A DNA stretch of 64,000 nucleotides from Thermovibrio ammonificans HB-1 (GCF_000185805.1 NC_014926.1:83501-147500), one strand, 5' to 3'. Counted from the stretch's first letter, positions 7,240 through 14,376 are shown. Numbers and translations: made by a program. Notes: a model not told the origin generated them from the sequence alone.

Positions 7240-7866
7240 TCAGGTTAAAGTGAGCATTGCCCTTACCATACCGTTTACTATCGGTATCAGTATCCAGTTT
7301 AGCACAGGGCTTATAACCAGGATTATGAGAATAATCGGGCCGTAGGGCTCTATCGCCTTGTACTTCTGCCACAGCGGAGGGGGAAGCAGGGCTTCGAGTA
7401 TCTTTGCACCGTCTAAGGGAGGAATCGGGAGCAGGTTAAACACTCCGAAGGCGGTGTTTATAAACAGGCTGTACTTGAGCATCAGGAAGAGCGGCTCGCC
7501 TATACCCGGAGGGAGTGAGTAAAACGGCAGGTATTTAAGGGCCAGTGCCGAGAGCAGGGCGCTTACGAAGTTTGCTGCCGGTCCGGCGAAGGCAACCAGT
7601 ATCTCTCCCGTTCTCGGGTCGGTTTTTCGGAAGTTCCTGGGGTTTATGAGAACCGGCTTGGCCCACCCGAAGTGGACCAGAACCAGCGCTATGAATCCCA
7701 GTAGGTCCAGGTGGGCCAACGGGTTGAGGGTTAACCTGCCGGTTATCTTCGGCGTTGGGTCTCCCAGCTTGTAGGCCACGTAGCCGTGGGCGAACTCGTG
7801 AACCGTTATAGCCCAGAGAACCGCAGGCAGCGATATGAGAAAGGAGAGTATCCACTCCTGAATCAA
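7240..7866 (-). CDS. Site-2-protease-type M50 membrane metallopeptidase
   Basis: 208 residues, a compact M50B member. The zinc motif HEFAH lies near residue 23 inside the first membrane segment, and the third ligand region is NLLPIPPLDGAKI near 143. Five or so hydrophobic spans are visible. There is no PDZ domain, unlike RseP, so it belongs to the short S2P-like family found widely in thermophiles, whose substrates are unknown. It lies 12 bases downstream of the AMMECR1 gene and upstream of pdp. Confidence 0.9.
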   Translation of the reverse strand: MIQEWILSFLISLPAVLWAITVHEFAHGYVAYKLGDPTPKITGRLTLNPLAHLDLLGFIALVLVHFGWAKPVLINPRNFRKTDPRTGEILVAFAGPAANFVSALLSALALKYLPFYSLPPGIGEPLFLMLKYSLFINTAFGVFNLLPIPPLDGAKILEALLPPPLWQKYKAIEPYGPIILIILVISPVLNWILIPIVNGMVRAMLTLT

Positions 7867-7878
7867 GACCGACCTCCT

Positions 7879-8484
7879 TTACGAAATCTTCTCCTCTACA
7901 ACCGGGCCGTAGGGCTCGGTTTCTGTGAATATCTGTCCCTGAAATTTGTAGAACTTGCAGCGGGGGTCAAGCCAGCAGTTGGGCGGTAGCCCCGCCTTTA
8001 CGCACGTTTGGGAGAGGAACTCCTCTTCGTTCCACCCCCATTCAACGGGAACCTGCGGGAGCAGGAGGCCGCTTGCAAGGCCGCACCTGACTATTAGGCC
8101 GTCCCTTCCCACCTTTATCGCCCGGGGCAGCTGCTGGGGAGGAACGTCTATCGGCTCTGGAGGGGTCAGAACTGTAACCTCCACGGTGACGCTGTCGAGC
8201 TCTTGGGGAGTTAGGGGGTAGAACCTCGGGTCTTTGGTTGCAGCCGATATGGCCGCGTCTATGGTTGCGAGAACGAGGGGCATTATGGGCTCGGGGTAAC
8301 CTATGCAGCCCCTCAGCTCCCCCGAGGGAAACCGCTTCAGGGTTACGAAAACGCCCCTTTCCTCGAAGAGCCTCTGAGGGGTTTGGGGCGGAGGCGTTAT
8401 TTTTACACCTTCGGTTAGGAACTTCTCTATGGCCGTGCGGGCCAGCTTAACGAGGAAACTGCCCTCTTCAAGTGACAGTAACAT
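7879..8484 (-). CDS. AMMECR1-domain protein (AmmeMemoRadiSam system protein A-like)
   Basis: 201 residues covering the AMMECR1 domain; the signature LRGCIGYPEP is near residue 57, followed by AAISAATKDPRF, EVTVLTPPEPI, and the GLASGLLLPQVPVEWGW and TCVKAGLP blocks. The domain is conserved from archaea to humans but its reaction is unproven. Its usual bacterial partners (Memo-like and radical SAM proteins of the AmmeMemoRadiSam set) are not adjacent. The ATG at 8484 is preceded by GGAGGGAGAG, which is locked in a perfect hairpin (see 8485-8539), suggesting translational control. Confidence 0.92.
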   Translation of the reverse strand: MLLSLEEGSFLVKLARTAIEKFLTEGVKITPPPQTPQRLFEERGVFVTLKRFPSGELRGCIGYPEPIMPLVLATIDAAISAATKDPRFYPLTPQELDSVTVEVTVLTPPEPIDVPPQQLPRAIKVGRDGLIVRCGLASGLLLPQVPVEWGWNEEEFLSQTCVKAGLPPNCWLDPRCKFYKFQGQIFTETEPYGPVVEEKIS

Positions 8485-8539
8485 CTCTCCCTCCTTGCGG
8501 TTTTTCTAAGGTTGAATTTAAGTTCTTTCGGAGGGAGAG
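8485..8539 (-). promoter_or_regulatory. 10-bp hairpin masking the AMMECR1 ribosome-binding site
   Basis: In the minus-strand RNA, CTCTCCCTCC (8539-8530) is perfectly complementary to GGAGGGAGAG (8494-8485), which is the ribosome-binding site touching the ATG at 8484. The loop is 35 bases and AU-rich. Formation would block initiation. It lies in the 63-base gap between crcB and the AMMECR1 gene, so it could set the ratio between operon members, act as a thermosensor, or bind a ligand or protein. Confidence 0.6.
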
Positions 8540-8547
8540 GGCTGCCT

Positions 8548-8922
8548 TTAGAGTCTGAAGAGGCTCCTGTATATCCACATTCCGGTAAAGGTTGCAGACA
8601 GGCACAGGACGACGTTCAGCAGAACGTTCAGGAGGGCCTTTCCGTAGGCTCCCTCCATAAGGAGAGTAACGGTTTCGTAGCTGAAGGTTGAGAAGGTGGT
8701 GAGGGCTCCGAGGAAGCCGGTGATGAAAAACGCCTTCCACTGGGGGGCTATCATATCCTCGAACAGGAGAACGAGAAACCCGATAAGCAGGCTGCCGAGG
8801 ACGTTAACCGTTAGAGTTCCGACCGGAAAGGTTGTTTGGGCGGCCTTTTGGGCAAGGCCGGCTATTATGAACCTTGAGATTGCTCCGAAGAAACCTCCCA
8901 GGCCTACAAACAGGTATATCAT
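8548..8922 (-). CDS. crcB: Fluoride channel Fluc/CrcB
   Basis: 124 residues with four membrane helices, the size of a single Fluc subunit that works as an antiparallel dimer exporting fluoride. Diagnostic motifs are GGFFGAISRF near residue 9, TLTVNVLGSLLIGF near 43 and GFLGALTTFSTFSYE near 73, with the pore Asn and the TFSTFS phenylalanines. There is no fluoride riboswitch upstream because the gene is internal to an operon; its ATG overlaps the end of the kinase gene by 4 bases. Confidence 0.94.
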   Translation of the reverse strand: MIYLFVGLGGFFGAISRFIIAGLAQKAAQTTFPVGTLTVNVLGSLLIGFLVLLFEDMIAPQWKAFFITGFLGALTTFSTFSYETVTLLMEGAYGKALLNVLLNVVLCLSATFTGMWIYRSLFRL

Positions 8923-10064
8923 GCCTTCACTCCTATCTCTTCAACCAGTTTGTCGGTTATGGCTTCAAGGACCTTGTCTCTTGTCTGGTCGAAATCTATG
9001 TTGTCTATCACCGGTATGCCCTCTTCCTTTGCCTTCCTGTAGAGGAAGTCCTGGATAACCCTTATGGACTGGAAGTTCTTTAGGTACTTCTTGCTGGTTC
9101 TGAGTGAGCGCTTCTCCCTGCTTTTGAACCTTCCCCTGTGGCTCTCTTCGTCGAGGGTTGTAAGTAGGATGTGAACAATGTGGGCTTTGTCTTTGAACTT
9201 GTTTGCTATGCCCGGGATGAGGTGTATCCCCTCTACAACCAGGCTGACGTTCTCCTTTATTGCCCTGTTTATAACTGCCTCAACCCCCGTAGCAACTTTC
9301 TCCGACTGGTCGAGGAAGCCGTAGATGATTCTCTCCTCCTTTCCCATACCCTCTATGTGGTGGAGGAACTTGCCCGCCTCGTAGGAGGAGACGTGGAGCG
9401 TTGGTACGAGCTCCTTTGAGACCATTTTCCTCATAACCTCTCTGAGGGAGTCGGTTGAGGCGAGCCTGTTTATTTCGAGGATTCTGGTGAGCTCGGCGGC
9501 AACCATAGATTTGCCTACGCCGGTTGCCCCTCCTATGAGGATTATCACCGGCCTGTCGAGGCCCTTCACCTTCCTCCACAGGAGGTACCTGTTTGCAACC
9601 TCTTCACCCAGCTTCTTCTTTAAGGTTTTTGCCGTAAGCTCCCGGAGCTCGGACCTCTTTACCTTGAACTTACCCTTTTTAACCAGCTTCTCGTAAACTT
9701 CCCGGGCTATGTCGAAGGCCTCTTTAACGTCTACTCCGGCAGAGCGGATGGAGGTTGCGAGGATGCCCCGGGAGAAGGGGACGAAGCTCTTCTCCTCTTC
9801 GTCTGCAACTAAAACCTCCTTCTCCTTTACAAGGCGCCTGTAGCGGTTTGCAACTTTCCTGCCAAACTGGGACTTTAATACCTTGTAAACGAGTTCTGTG
9901 AGCTCCTGGGTTGTAACGGTTCCTTTGAGCTGTTCGGAGACGAGGTCTGCTATCTTGTAGGCGTCTTCAACAGAGAGCCCGGCCTTTGTGAGTGAGCGAA
10001 CCAAAACCCCTTTTGAGAAGGGATACTTCTCGCCGGAGCTGTCAACTACCAGTTTCTTTGCCAT
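8919..10064 (-). CDS. 2-phosphoglycerate kinase with two ATP-cone domains
   Basis: 381 residues. Two ATP-cone domains sit in tandem (about residues 3-85 beginning LVVDSSGEKYPFSKGVLVRS, and about 92-170 beginning FVPFSRGILATSIRSAG). They are followed by a P-loop kinase domain with Walker A GGATGVGKS near 178 and the STDSLREVMR block. This matches 2-phosphoglycerate kinase, which makes 2,3-bisphosphoglycerate, in methanogens the precursor of the thermoprotectant cyclic 2,3-diphosphoglycerate. ATP-cones bind adenine nucleotides and suggest allosteric control. No cyclising synthetase is seen nearby. The start ATG lies 23 bases inside mltG's end. Confidence 0.85.
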   Translation of the reverse strand: MAKKLVVDSSGEKYPFSKGVLVRSLTKAGLSVEDAYKIADLVSEQLKGTVTTQELTELVYKVLKSQFGRKVANRYRRLVKEKEVLVADEEEKSFVPFSRGILATSIRSAGVDVKEAFDIAREVYEKLVKKGKFKVKRSELRELTAKTLKKKLGEEVANRYLLWRKVKGLDRPVIILIGGATGVGKSMVAAELTRILEINRLASTDSLREVMRKMVSKELVPTLHVSSYEAGKFLHHIEGMGKEERIIYGFLDQSEKVATGVEAVINRAIKENVSLVVEGIHLIPGIANKFKDKAHIVHILLTTLDEESHRGRFKSREKRSLRTSKKYLKNFQSIRVIQDFLYRKAKEEGIPVIDNIDFDQTRDKVLEAITDKLVEEIGVKA

Positions 10065-11064
10065 TTCTCAGCGCTCTAACCTTTTTGAGGTGTTCATTAT
10101 AGCTCTTAGAGAACAGGTGCCTGCCCCGGCCGTTTGAGACGAAGTAGAGGTACTTTACGTTTGCCGGGTGGAGGGCCGCCTCTATGGAGTTAAGGGAGGG
10201 GTTGCAGATGGGGGCGGGAGGTAACCCCTTTACGTAGTAGGTGTTGTAGGGAGAAGGAGTTTTGAGGTCTCTGTAGAGGAGCCTTTCTTTGAAGATTCCT
10301 TTAAGTTTTAGGGCGTAGATTACGGTGGGGTCGCACTGAACTTTCATTCCCCGTATGAGCCTGTTGTAGATAACGGCCGCTATTAGCGGTCTTTCCGGCG
10401 GGTAGGAGCTCTCCTTTTCCACTATGGAGGCTACCGTGAGCACTTTCTCAACGGTCACCTTCTTCAGTGCCCTTTTTACCAGCGGTGGAGGGGTGTAGTT
10501 CTGAAACAGCGGCAGAACTACTCTTTTAAACTCGCCGACTGCAACCTCTACCGCCCTTTTGCACCCGGCCTCTCTGTTTATGTAGTAGGTTTGGGGGAAG
10601 AGGTACCCTTCTAAGGTGGGAACCCCCAGCTTCTCCAGGAAGGCTTTTGAGCGGGAGAGCTCGAGTAGCTCTCCTCTTTTGCAGACTCCCTGCTGTGAGA
10701 GGAGTTTGTCCAGCAGGAAGAGGTCGCTTCCGGGGGGGATTGTGAAGCTCTTGAGGCAGGGTTTCCCTGTTGTCAGCTCTTTCAGAGCTTCCGCCGGGCT
10801 CAGCTCCCCCTTTAACTTGTAGCACCCCTGTTTAACTTTAAGTCCGGCCCACCTTGCGTAGGCGTAGAGGAGCTTCGGGTCCACTTTGAAAACCTCGGCC
10901 ACCTGCCCGGCGGCTCCCTTTAGGGTCTCCCCCTTTTTGACCTCAATCTCTACCTTTACGCTTCTTTTAGAGAAGAGCTGGCTCTTCGCGTAGAAGAGAA
11001 AACCGGCTGCTACGGCTCCCAACAGAACAGAAAGAGAGATTACTACGGCAAGGAACCTCTTCAC
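10042..11064 (-). CDS. mltG: Endolytic murein transglycosylase MltG
   Basis: 340 residues, typical. One N-terminal membrane anchor (about residues 4-26) places the catalytic domain in the periplasm, where it cuts nascent glycan strands and limits chain length. The catalytic Glu is in ASIVEKES near residue 218, followed by VIYNRLIRGMKVQCDPTVIYAL and SPYNTYYVKGLPPAPICNPS, all family hallmarks. A LysM-like region precedes it. Start GTG 11062-11064 with GAGGTAAG upstream. It starts one base beyond the stop of the CDP-alcohol phosphotransferase. Confidence 0.93.
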   Translation of the reverse strand: MKRFLAVVISLSVLLGAVAAGFLFYAKSQLFSKRSVKVEIEVKKGETLKGAAGQVAEVFKVDPKLLYAYARWAGLKVKQGCYKLKGELSPAEALKELTTGKPCLKSFTIPPGSDLFLLDKLLSQQGVCKRGELLELSRSKAFLEKLGVPTLEGYLFPQTYYINREAGCKRAVEVAVGEFKRVVLPLFQNYTPPPLVKRALKKVTVEKVLTVASIVEKESSYPPERPLIAAVIYNRLIRGMKVQCDPTVIYALKLKGIFKERLLYRDLKTPSPYNTYYVKGLPPAPICNPSLNSIEAALHPANVKYLYFVSNGRGRHLFSKSYNEHLKKVRALRNGKETGS

Positions 11065-11065
11065 C

Positions 11066-11644
11066 TTACCTCAACCTTTCCACCGCACATATTAGCCGCT
11101 GAAAGGCCGTAACGTTAGACAGCAGCGCAAGAACGCTCATCGCCACCGAAAGGTAGCCGGTTGCAACGCCGGCAAGCAGAACAACGAACCTCTCGGGCCT
11201 TTCCATTATCCCCACTTTACACTCAACGCCGAGGGCCTCGGCCCTTGCCCTGGCGTAACTTGTTGCAAAGGAGCCGGCAATTGCAAGGAGGGTGAGGGCA
11301 AAGAGTAGCTGGTCTTGGTGTTTAAAGGCCAGCGATGCAACCCCCGCAAGGGGAAAGAAATCTGCATACCTGTCGAGGAAGGAGTCGAGGAAAGCGCCGA
11401 GCCTGCTCTTCTTCCCGGTTATCCTTGCCACTATGCCGTCGAACGTATCGCACAGGCCCGACAGCAGGTAAACGGCTGCTGCCGTTATCAGGTTTTCGGT
11501 TGCAATGAGAACCCCTGCAACAAGGGCAAGGATGAATCCGAAAACGGTTATGGCGTTGGGGGAGACGCCTAAGTTCCCTATACTCTGGGCAAAAGGTTTC
11601 AGTAGCTCCTGAGCTCTCTCTTTTATTCCAGTGGAACTTATCAC
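11066..11644 (-). CDS. CDP-alcohol phosphatidyltransferase family protein
   Basis: 192 residues with about six membrane spans. The class signature D-x2-DG-x2-AR-x8-G-x3-D-x3-D is present near residues 66-92 (DTFDGIVAR, then RLGAFLDSFLDR). It condenses a CDP-lipid with an alcohol to make a phospholipid. The short length and VSPNAITVFGF and YARARAEALGVECKVG blocks resemble phosphatidyl- or archaetidyl-inositolphosphate synthases more than PgsA, but the alcohol cannot be fixed from sequence. Start GTG 11644. It lies 55 bases downstream of the MglA gene. Confidence 0.88.
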   Translation of the reverse strand: MISSTGIKERAQELLKPFAQSIGNLGVSPNAITVFGFILALVAGVLIATENLITAAAVYLLSGLCDTFDGIVARITGKKSRLGAFLDSFLDRYADFFPLAGVASLAFKHQDQLLFALTLLAIAGSFATSYARARAEALGVECKVGIMERPERFVVLLAGVATGYLSVAMSVLALLSNVTAFQRLICAVERLR

Positions 11645-11699
11645 CGGCCCTCGCCTGCCTTTTGATTATCCAAATAATAGCATTAGGCTCGGCCGGTTA

Positions 11700-12308
11700 C
11701 TACCTGTTGAGGTTTGCCTCCTCTCCCTGTAGTTTGGCGTTCTGGAGGACCCTCTCAAGGCTCAGCTCGGCAATGGCGTTGAAGGTCTCCTCAACGCCGA
11801 TGCCTTTAAGGGCAACCGCCTCAAAGTCTGGGGCTCTGAAGCGGTTGAGCTTTTCCCTTAAGAACTCAACCGGATAGATGTTCTCAAGGTCCCTCTTGTT
11901 GTACTGAATCACCAGCGGTATGCGGCTGCCGAGGTTCTCAGGTCCTACAACGGAAAGGAGCTCTTCCAGTGCCATCAGGTTGTTCTCGAAGCGCTCCCGC
12001 TGGCTGTCAACAACGAACACTATGCCGTCGGCCCCCTCTACAACGAGCCTTCTGGAGGCTGCGTAGATGGCCTGGCCGGGGACCGTGTAGACCGAGTACC
12101 TTACCTTGTAGCCGTTTGGAAGCTCTTTTGAAAGGGGCTTGAAGTCGAAGAAGAGGGTCCTCCCCTCCTGGGTGGCAAGAACGAGGGGGTCCTCCCCGAG
12201 AATTCTCCTGCTGAGCCAAACTACGTTCTCCGTTTTTCCGCTGAAACCGGTTCCCCAGTAAACGATTTTTAGGGAAATCTCCCTGGTTCCGTGGTTTATT
12301 ATTGCCAA
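11700..12308 (-). CDS. mglA: MglA-type Ras-like GTPase
   Basis: 202 residues. The P-loop is GTGFSGKT (residues 19-26), the switch II region is TVPGQAIYAASR (TVPGQ is the MglA hallmark replacing DxxG), and QYNKRDLENI is the guanine-specificity motif. In Myxococcus MglA with the Roadblock GAP MglB sets cell polarity and motility; in Thermus a homologous pair affects pili. Here the same operon begins with a Roadblock protein (13209-13565), the expected partner. The start is TTG 12308 with CCGGAG 5 bases upstream. AMP/GTP state and motility role are inference. Confidence 0.92.
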   Translation of the reverse strand: MAIINHGTREISLKIVYWGTGFSGKTENVVWLSRRILGEDPLVLATQEGRTLFFDFKPLSKELPNGYKVRYSVYTVPGQAIYAASRRLVVEGADGIVFVVDSQRERFENNLMALEELLSVVGPENLGSRIPLVIQYNKRDLENIYPVEFLREKLNRFRAPDFEAVALKGIGVEETFNAIAELSLERVLQNAKLQGEEANLNR

Positions 12309-12344
12309 TTTAGCTCCGGATATTTTGTTATTATTCTACAAAAG

Positions 12345-12941
12345 TCAGCTTCTTGAGAGCTGCTCCGCCACCTTTTCCCCTACAACTGCCGTTACCTTCC
12401 TGACGAAACCCGGTTTAACGCCGTTTACGGCAACGGCACACCTGGTCCCGTTCCCGAACGACACGCCTATAACGGTACCGGAACTTGTTGTTATTGTTAT
12501 ATTTTTGCACTTATTTACGATTTTCGTTTTGTACCTGCCGAACTTCTCCTCTAAGGCCTCTACGAGCTCCTTGAGGAACTCTCCTTCAACAATCTCCGAG
12601 CCGTCGGCCGCAAAGTAGGCTCCCTCTACCTGCTCCGGCAGGAGCCCCGTAATTTCGGCAACCAGCTCCCTGAGCTTTATGCCGGTTGCGGGAGCAGTTT
12701 CCTCAGAGCGTCTGCTCTTCTTGCCGAGCTTCTTCAGCTTCTCAATGAGGAAGCTCTTCAGCTTTGTGTGGGTCTGCTGAACCACCTCAACGGTGTTTCC
12801 GCTGGCGGTAAGCTCTACCCTTTTAACCACCTTTCCGCCGCTTAAAATCTCGCCTATTACCTTGCCGTTTTTTAGCTCCGTTTGGATGTCGAACGCCAGA
12901 TTTCCGACCGTGAGCCTGTCGTTTATCGTGAATCCCCCCAT
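12345..12941 (-). CDS. Hypothetical protein, C-terminal half Roadblock-like
   Basis: 198 residues, not recognised as a whole. Residues 1-60 are beta-rich, 61-85 are a Lys-rich charged linker. Residues about 90-198 read as helix (LRELVAEITGLL), strand with turn (EGAYFAADGSEIVEG), helix (FLKELVEALEEKFG), three strands (KNITITTSSGTVIGVSFGNG, RCAVAV) and a final helix, an order like Roadblock/LC7. It lies between the Roadblock and MglA genes, so a subunit of that system is likely. ATG 12941 with AGAGG upstream. Confidence 0.6.
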   Translation of the reverse strand: MGGFTINDRLTVGNLAFDIQTELKNGKVIGEILSGGKVVKRVELTASGNTVEVVQQTHTKLKSFLIEKLKKLGKKSRRSEETAPATGIKLRELVAEITGLLPEQVEGAYFAADGSEIVEGEFLKELVEALEEKFGRYKTKIVNKCKNITITTSSGTVIGVSFGNGTRCAVAVNGVKPGFVRKVTAVVGEKVAEQLSRS

Positions 12942-12964
12942 AGAGCACCTCTTTGAATTAAGGT

Positions 12965-13195
12965 TTACTCAATTTCAGACTCGGTGGAACGCTTAAGGAG
13001 GTCTTTAACCAGCAGTCTCAGGAGCGGAATCAGCTCCTTTACCTGCTCCTCTCCCAGCTGTTTGTTCTCTATCCTCTCCTCGATTTGGTAGAGGAGGCTC
13101 GAAAGGCTTTTGTAGTAGGTAACTGCATCTATCTCCCGCCTCTTCCTCTTCTCGTCGAGCCTGTTTAACTCCTCGGCAAAAGCCAGGGTCTCCAT
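12965..13195 (-). CDS. Small coiled-coil protein of the Roadblock-MglA operon
   Basis: 76 residues, highly charged and wholly helical (EELNRLDEKRKRREIDAVTYYKS, then IEERIENKQLGEEQVKELI). Not recognised. AAGGGG precedes the ATG. It lies 13 bases after the Roadblock gene and 23 bases before the next gene, so it is co-transcribed with them. A linker or adaptor role is plausible from context only. Confidence 0.65.
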   Translation of the reverse strand: METLAFAEELNRLDEKRKRREIDAVTYYKSLSSLLYQIEERIENKQLGEEQVKELIPLLRLLVKDLLKRSTESEIE

Positions 13196-13208
13196 CTGCC
13201 GCTACCCC

Positions 13209-13565
13209 TTAAAGGTTGAGTTTCCTGTTTATGGAACGAACCGCCGCAAGAACTATTCCCAGCTTGGAGTTCTTGGGAGCTATTACCGTTAGAACGAACT
13301 CCTCCCCCAGAGGGGCAACAACCATGTAGCCGTCCTGTCCCTCTATAGAGGCCTGCTTTATGCTCCCCTTGCCGGCCTCCCTGAGCTTGGAGTCGGATAT
13401 GAGCAGGATTGCCGCCGAAGCCGCTGCAATGTCGTCTTCGTCGTAGTCTCCCACAATGTAGGAAGCAATCGGGAGCCCCTCGGAGTCGGCAACAACGGCG
13501 CCTTCCAAGCCGTTATCCTTAACGACCTGGGTGAGAATCTCCTCTACCTGCTTAGGCGTTACCAT
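13209..13565 (-). CDS. Roadblock/LC7 domain protein (MglB-like)
   Basis: 118 residues spanning one Roadblock domain: VEEILTQVVKDN, EGAVVADSEGLPIASYI, the helix DDIAAASAAILLISDSKL, SIKQASIEGQDGYMVVAPLG, FVLTVIAPKNSKLGIVLAAVRS. It is the first gene of the minus-strand run that carries the MglA GTPase, as in mglBA operons, making it the likely GTPase regulator. ATG 13565 with AAGGAGG at ideal spacing. A strong promoter lies at 13636-13663, overlapped by GGTTC/GAACC inverted repeats. Confidence 0.9.
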   Translation of the reverse strand: MVTPKQVEEILTQVVKDNGLEGAVVADSEGLPIASYIVGDYDEDDIAAASAAILLISDSKLREAGKGSIKQASIEGQDGYMVVAPLGEEFVLTVIAPKNSKLGIVLAAVRSINRKLNL

Positions 13566-13586
13566 CGCATCCTCCTTAAGCTTTCC

Positions 13587-13677
13587 CCCTGTACCGCAGG
13601 GCGTTAGGTTCTTTTATTGAGAACCGTTCTCGGTAAATATAGGTTCAACTTTCTCTCTGTGAACCCTCCCCGGGTTC
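13587..13677. repeat. Nested GGTTC/GAACC inverted repeats across a promoter
   Basis: Four inverted repeats follow one another: CCCTG/CAGGG (13587-13601), GGTTCT/AGAACC (13607-13625), GGTTCA/TGAACC (13642-13665) and GAACCC/GGGTTC (13661-13677), with GAGAAC/GTTCTC (13619-13631) overlapping the second. The third exactly spans the -10 to -35 spacer of the minus-strand promoter, the second lies just past its start point and the fourth just upstream. This suggests a repeated operator; as RNA the third and fourth pairs are mutually exclusive. Confidence 0.55.
13636..13663 (-). promoter_or_regulatory. Promoter of the Roadblock-MglA operon
   Basis: On the minus strand TTCACA (13663-13658), 16 bases, TATATT (13641-13636): five of six in each box. 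Transcription would start near 13629, giving a leader of about 64 bases before the ATG at 13565. Confidence 0.6.
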
Positions 13678-13688
13678 TTTTAGTTTTT
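13661..13688 (+). terminator. Candidate plus-strand intrinsic terminator in the intergenic gap
   Basis: GAACCC, a 5-base loop, GGGTTC and then TTTTAGTTTTT form an intrinsic-terminator shape pointing rightwards. No plus-strand gene lies upstream, so it either ends a short unannotated RNA starting near 13570-13600 or insulates the gene at 13915. Confidence 0.4.
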
Positions 13689-13731
13689 CATTTAAATAAA
13701 TTTTCCCTTATATGTTTTTTACCTAAAAATT

Positions 13732-13790
13732 TTAGAGGGCGAGCGTGAAAAAATCGTGAATACAGGAGAGGTCTCCCTCCCGCCCTCTAA
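13732..13790 (+). ncRNA. Hairpin-enclosed element carrying the shared 15-base word (copy A)
   Basis: TTAGAGGGCG (13732-13741) and CGCCCTCTAA (13781-13790) form a perfect 10-bp stem. The 39-base loop holds GTGAAAAAATCGTGA (13745-13759), ACAGG, and a small GGAG/CTCC inner hairpin (13765-13776). The identical 15-base word, also followed by ACAGG and also inside GC-rich arms, occurs at 32783. It is either a structured RNA or a DNA site; strand is assumed from copy B. Confidence 0.5.
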
Positions 13791-13854
13791 GGACTAATTT
13801 ATAACGGCGCCTTCCGTTTTTGGTTTAACAATTTTTATGAACTTACCGTGAATT

Positions 13855-13882
13855 TTGTCTTTCTCGGCGGTTATACTATATT
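13855..13882 (+). promoter_or_regulatory. Promoter of the 13915 Roadblock-like gene
   Basis: TTGTCT (13855-13860), 16 bases, TATATT (13877-13882). The -10 box is the same as in the tRNA promoter at 34950. The start point would be near 13889, about 26 bases before the ATG. Confidence 0.5.
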
Positions 13883-13914
13883 TAGGCTCGCTACCTGCAG
13901 CCTAAGGGGGGATA

Positions 13915-14376
13915 ATGCTTTCCCTTTTAAAAAAGCTGAAGCTCGGCAGGCGTTCGGACAAATCTACAACCGTTGTGGATAAGATAGAGGAGGTCCTCTC
14001 CCCCTTTGAGAGGGAACCTTTCCTTGCGGTTGTTCTGCTTGACGGAGACGGCCTTCAGCTCTACTCCTACGAGCCTAAGGCTCTCTTTAAAGGCGACTAC
14101 CTGCAGAGGCTCTTTAAGGTTTTCGACTTCTTCGACAGGGAACTTAAAGAGTCCTTCTCCTTGGAGGCTGCCGTAAAGCTTGCCGATATCCTCCAGTACA
14201 AGAGCAGGCTCGTTGTTGTTTACTACGGTTCTTACAAGTTTATCCTGGCAAGGAGGAACAAGCTCTTCCTCATAATGGTGCTTCCGGGCGAAGAGGAGAT
14301 AGAGCTCAAACGGCTTGAATCTGAGGTCGGCTCCGCCCTTGAAAAGTGTGAAGAGCTTTTAAAGGACGCCATTTAG
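13915..14376 (+). CDS. Roadblock/LC7-like protein
   Basis: 153 residues. After a basic N-terminus (MLSLLKKLKLGRRSDK) the order fits a Roadblock fold: helix VVDKIEEVLSPF, strands LAVVLLDGDGLQLYSY, helix SLEAAVKLADILQ, strands LVVVYYGSYKFILARR and LFLIMVLPG, long final helix. Family assignment is inference. AAGGGGGG lies just before the ATG. It diverges from the Roadblock-MglA operon and shares the 349-base regulatory gap, so the two transcripts may be co-regulated. It is followed 39 bases later by the 14416 gene. Confidence 0.6.
   Translation: MLSLLKKLKLGRRSDKSTTVVDKIEEVLSPFEREPFLAVVLLDGDGLQLYSYEPKALFKGDYLQRLFKVFDFFDRELKESFSLEAAVKLADILQYKSRLVVVYYGSYKFILARRNKLFLIMVLPGEEEIELKRLESEVGSALEKCEELLKDAI

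Noticed and set aside
8485..8547. Fluoride riboswitch near crcB
   Set aside because: crcB is downstream of the kinase gene with a 4-base overlap; the structured gap lies after crcB and does not show the fluoride riboswitch core.
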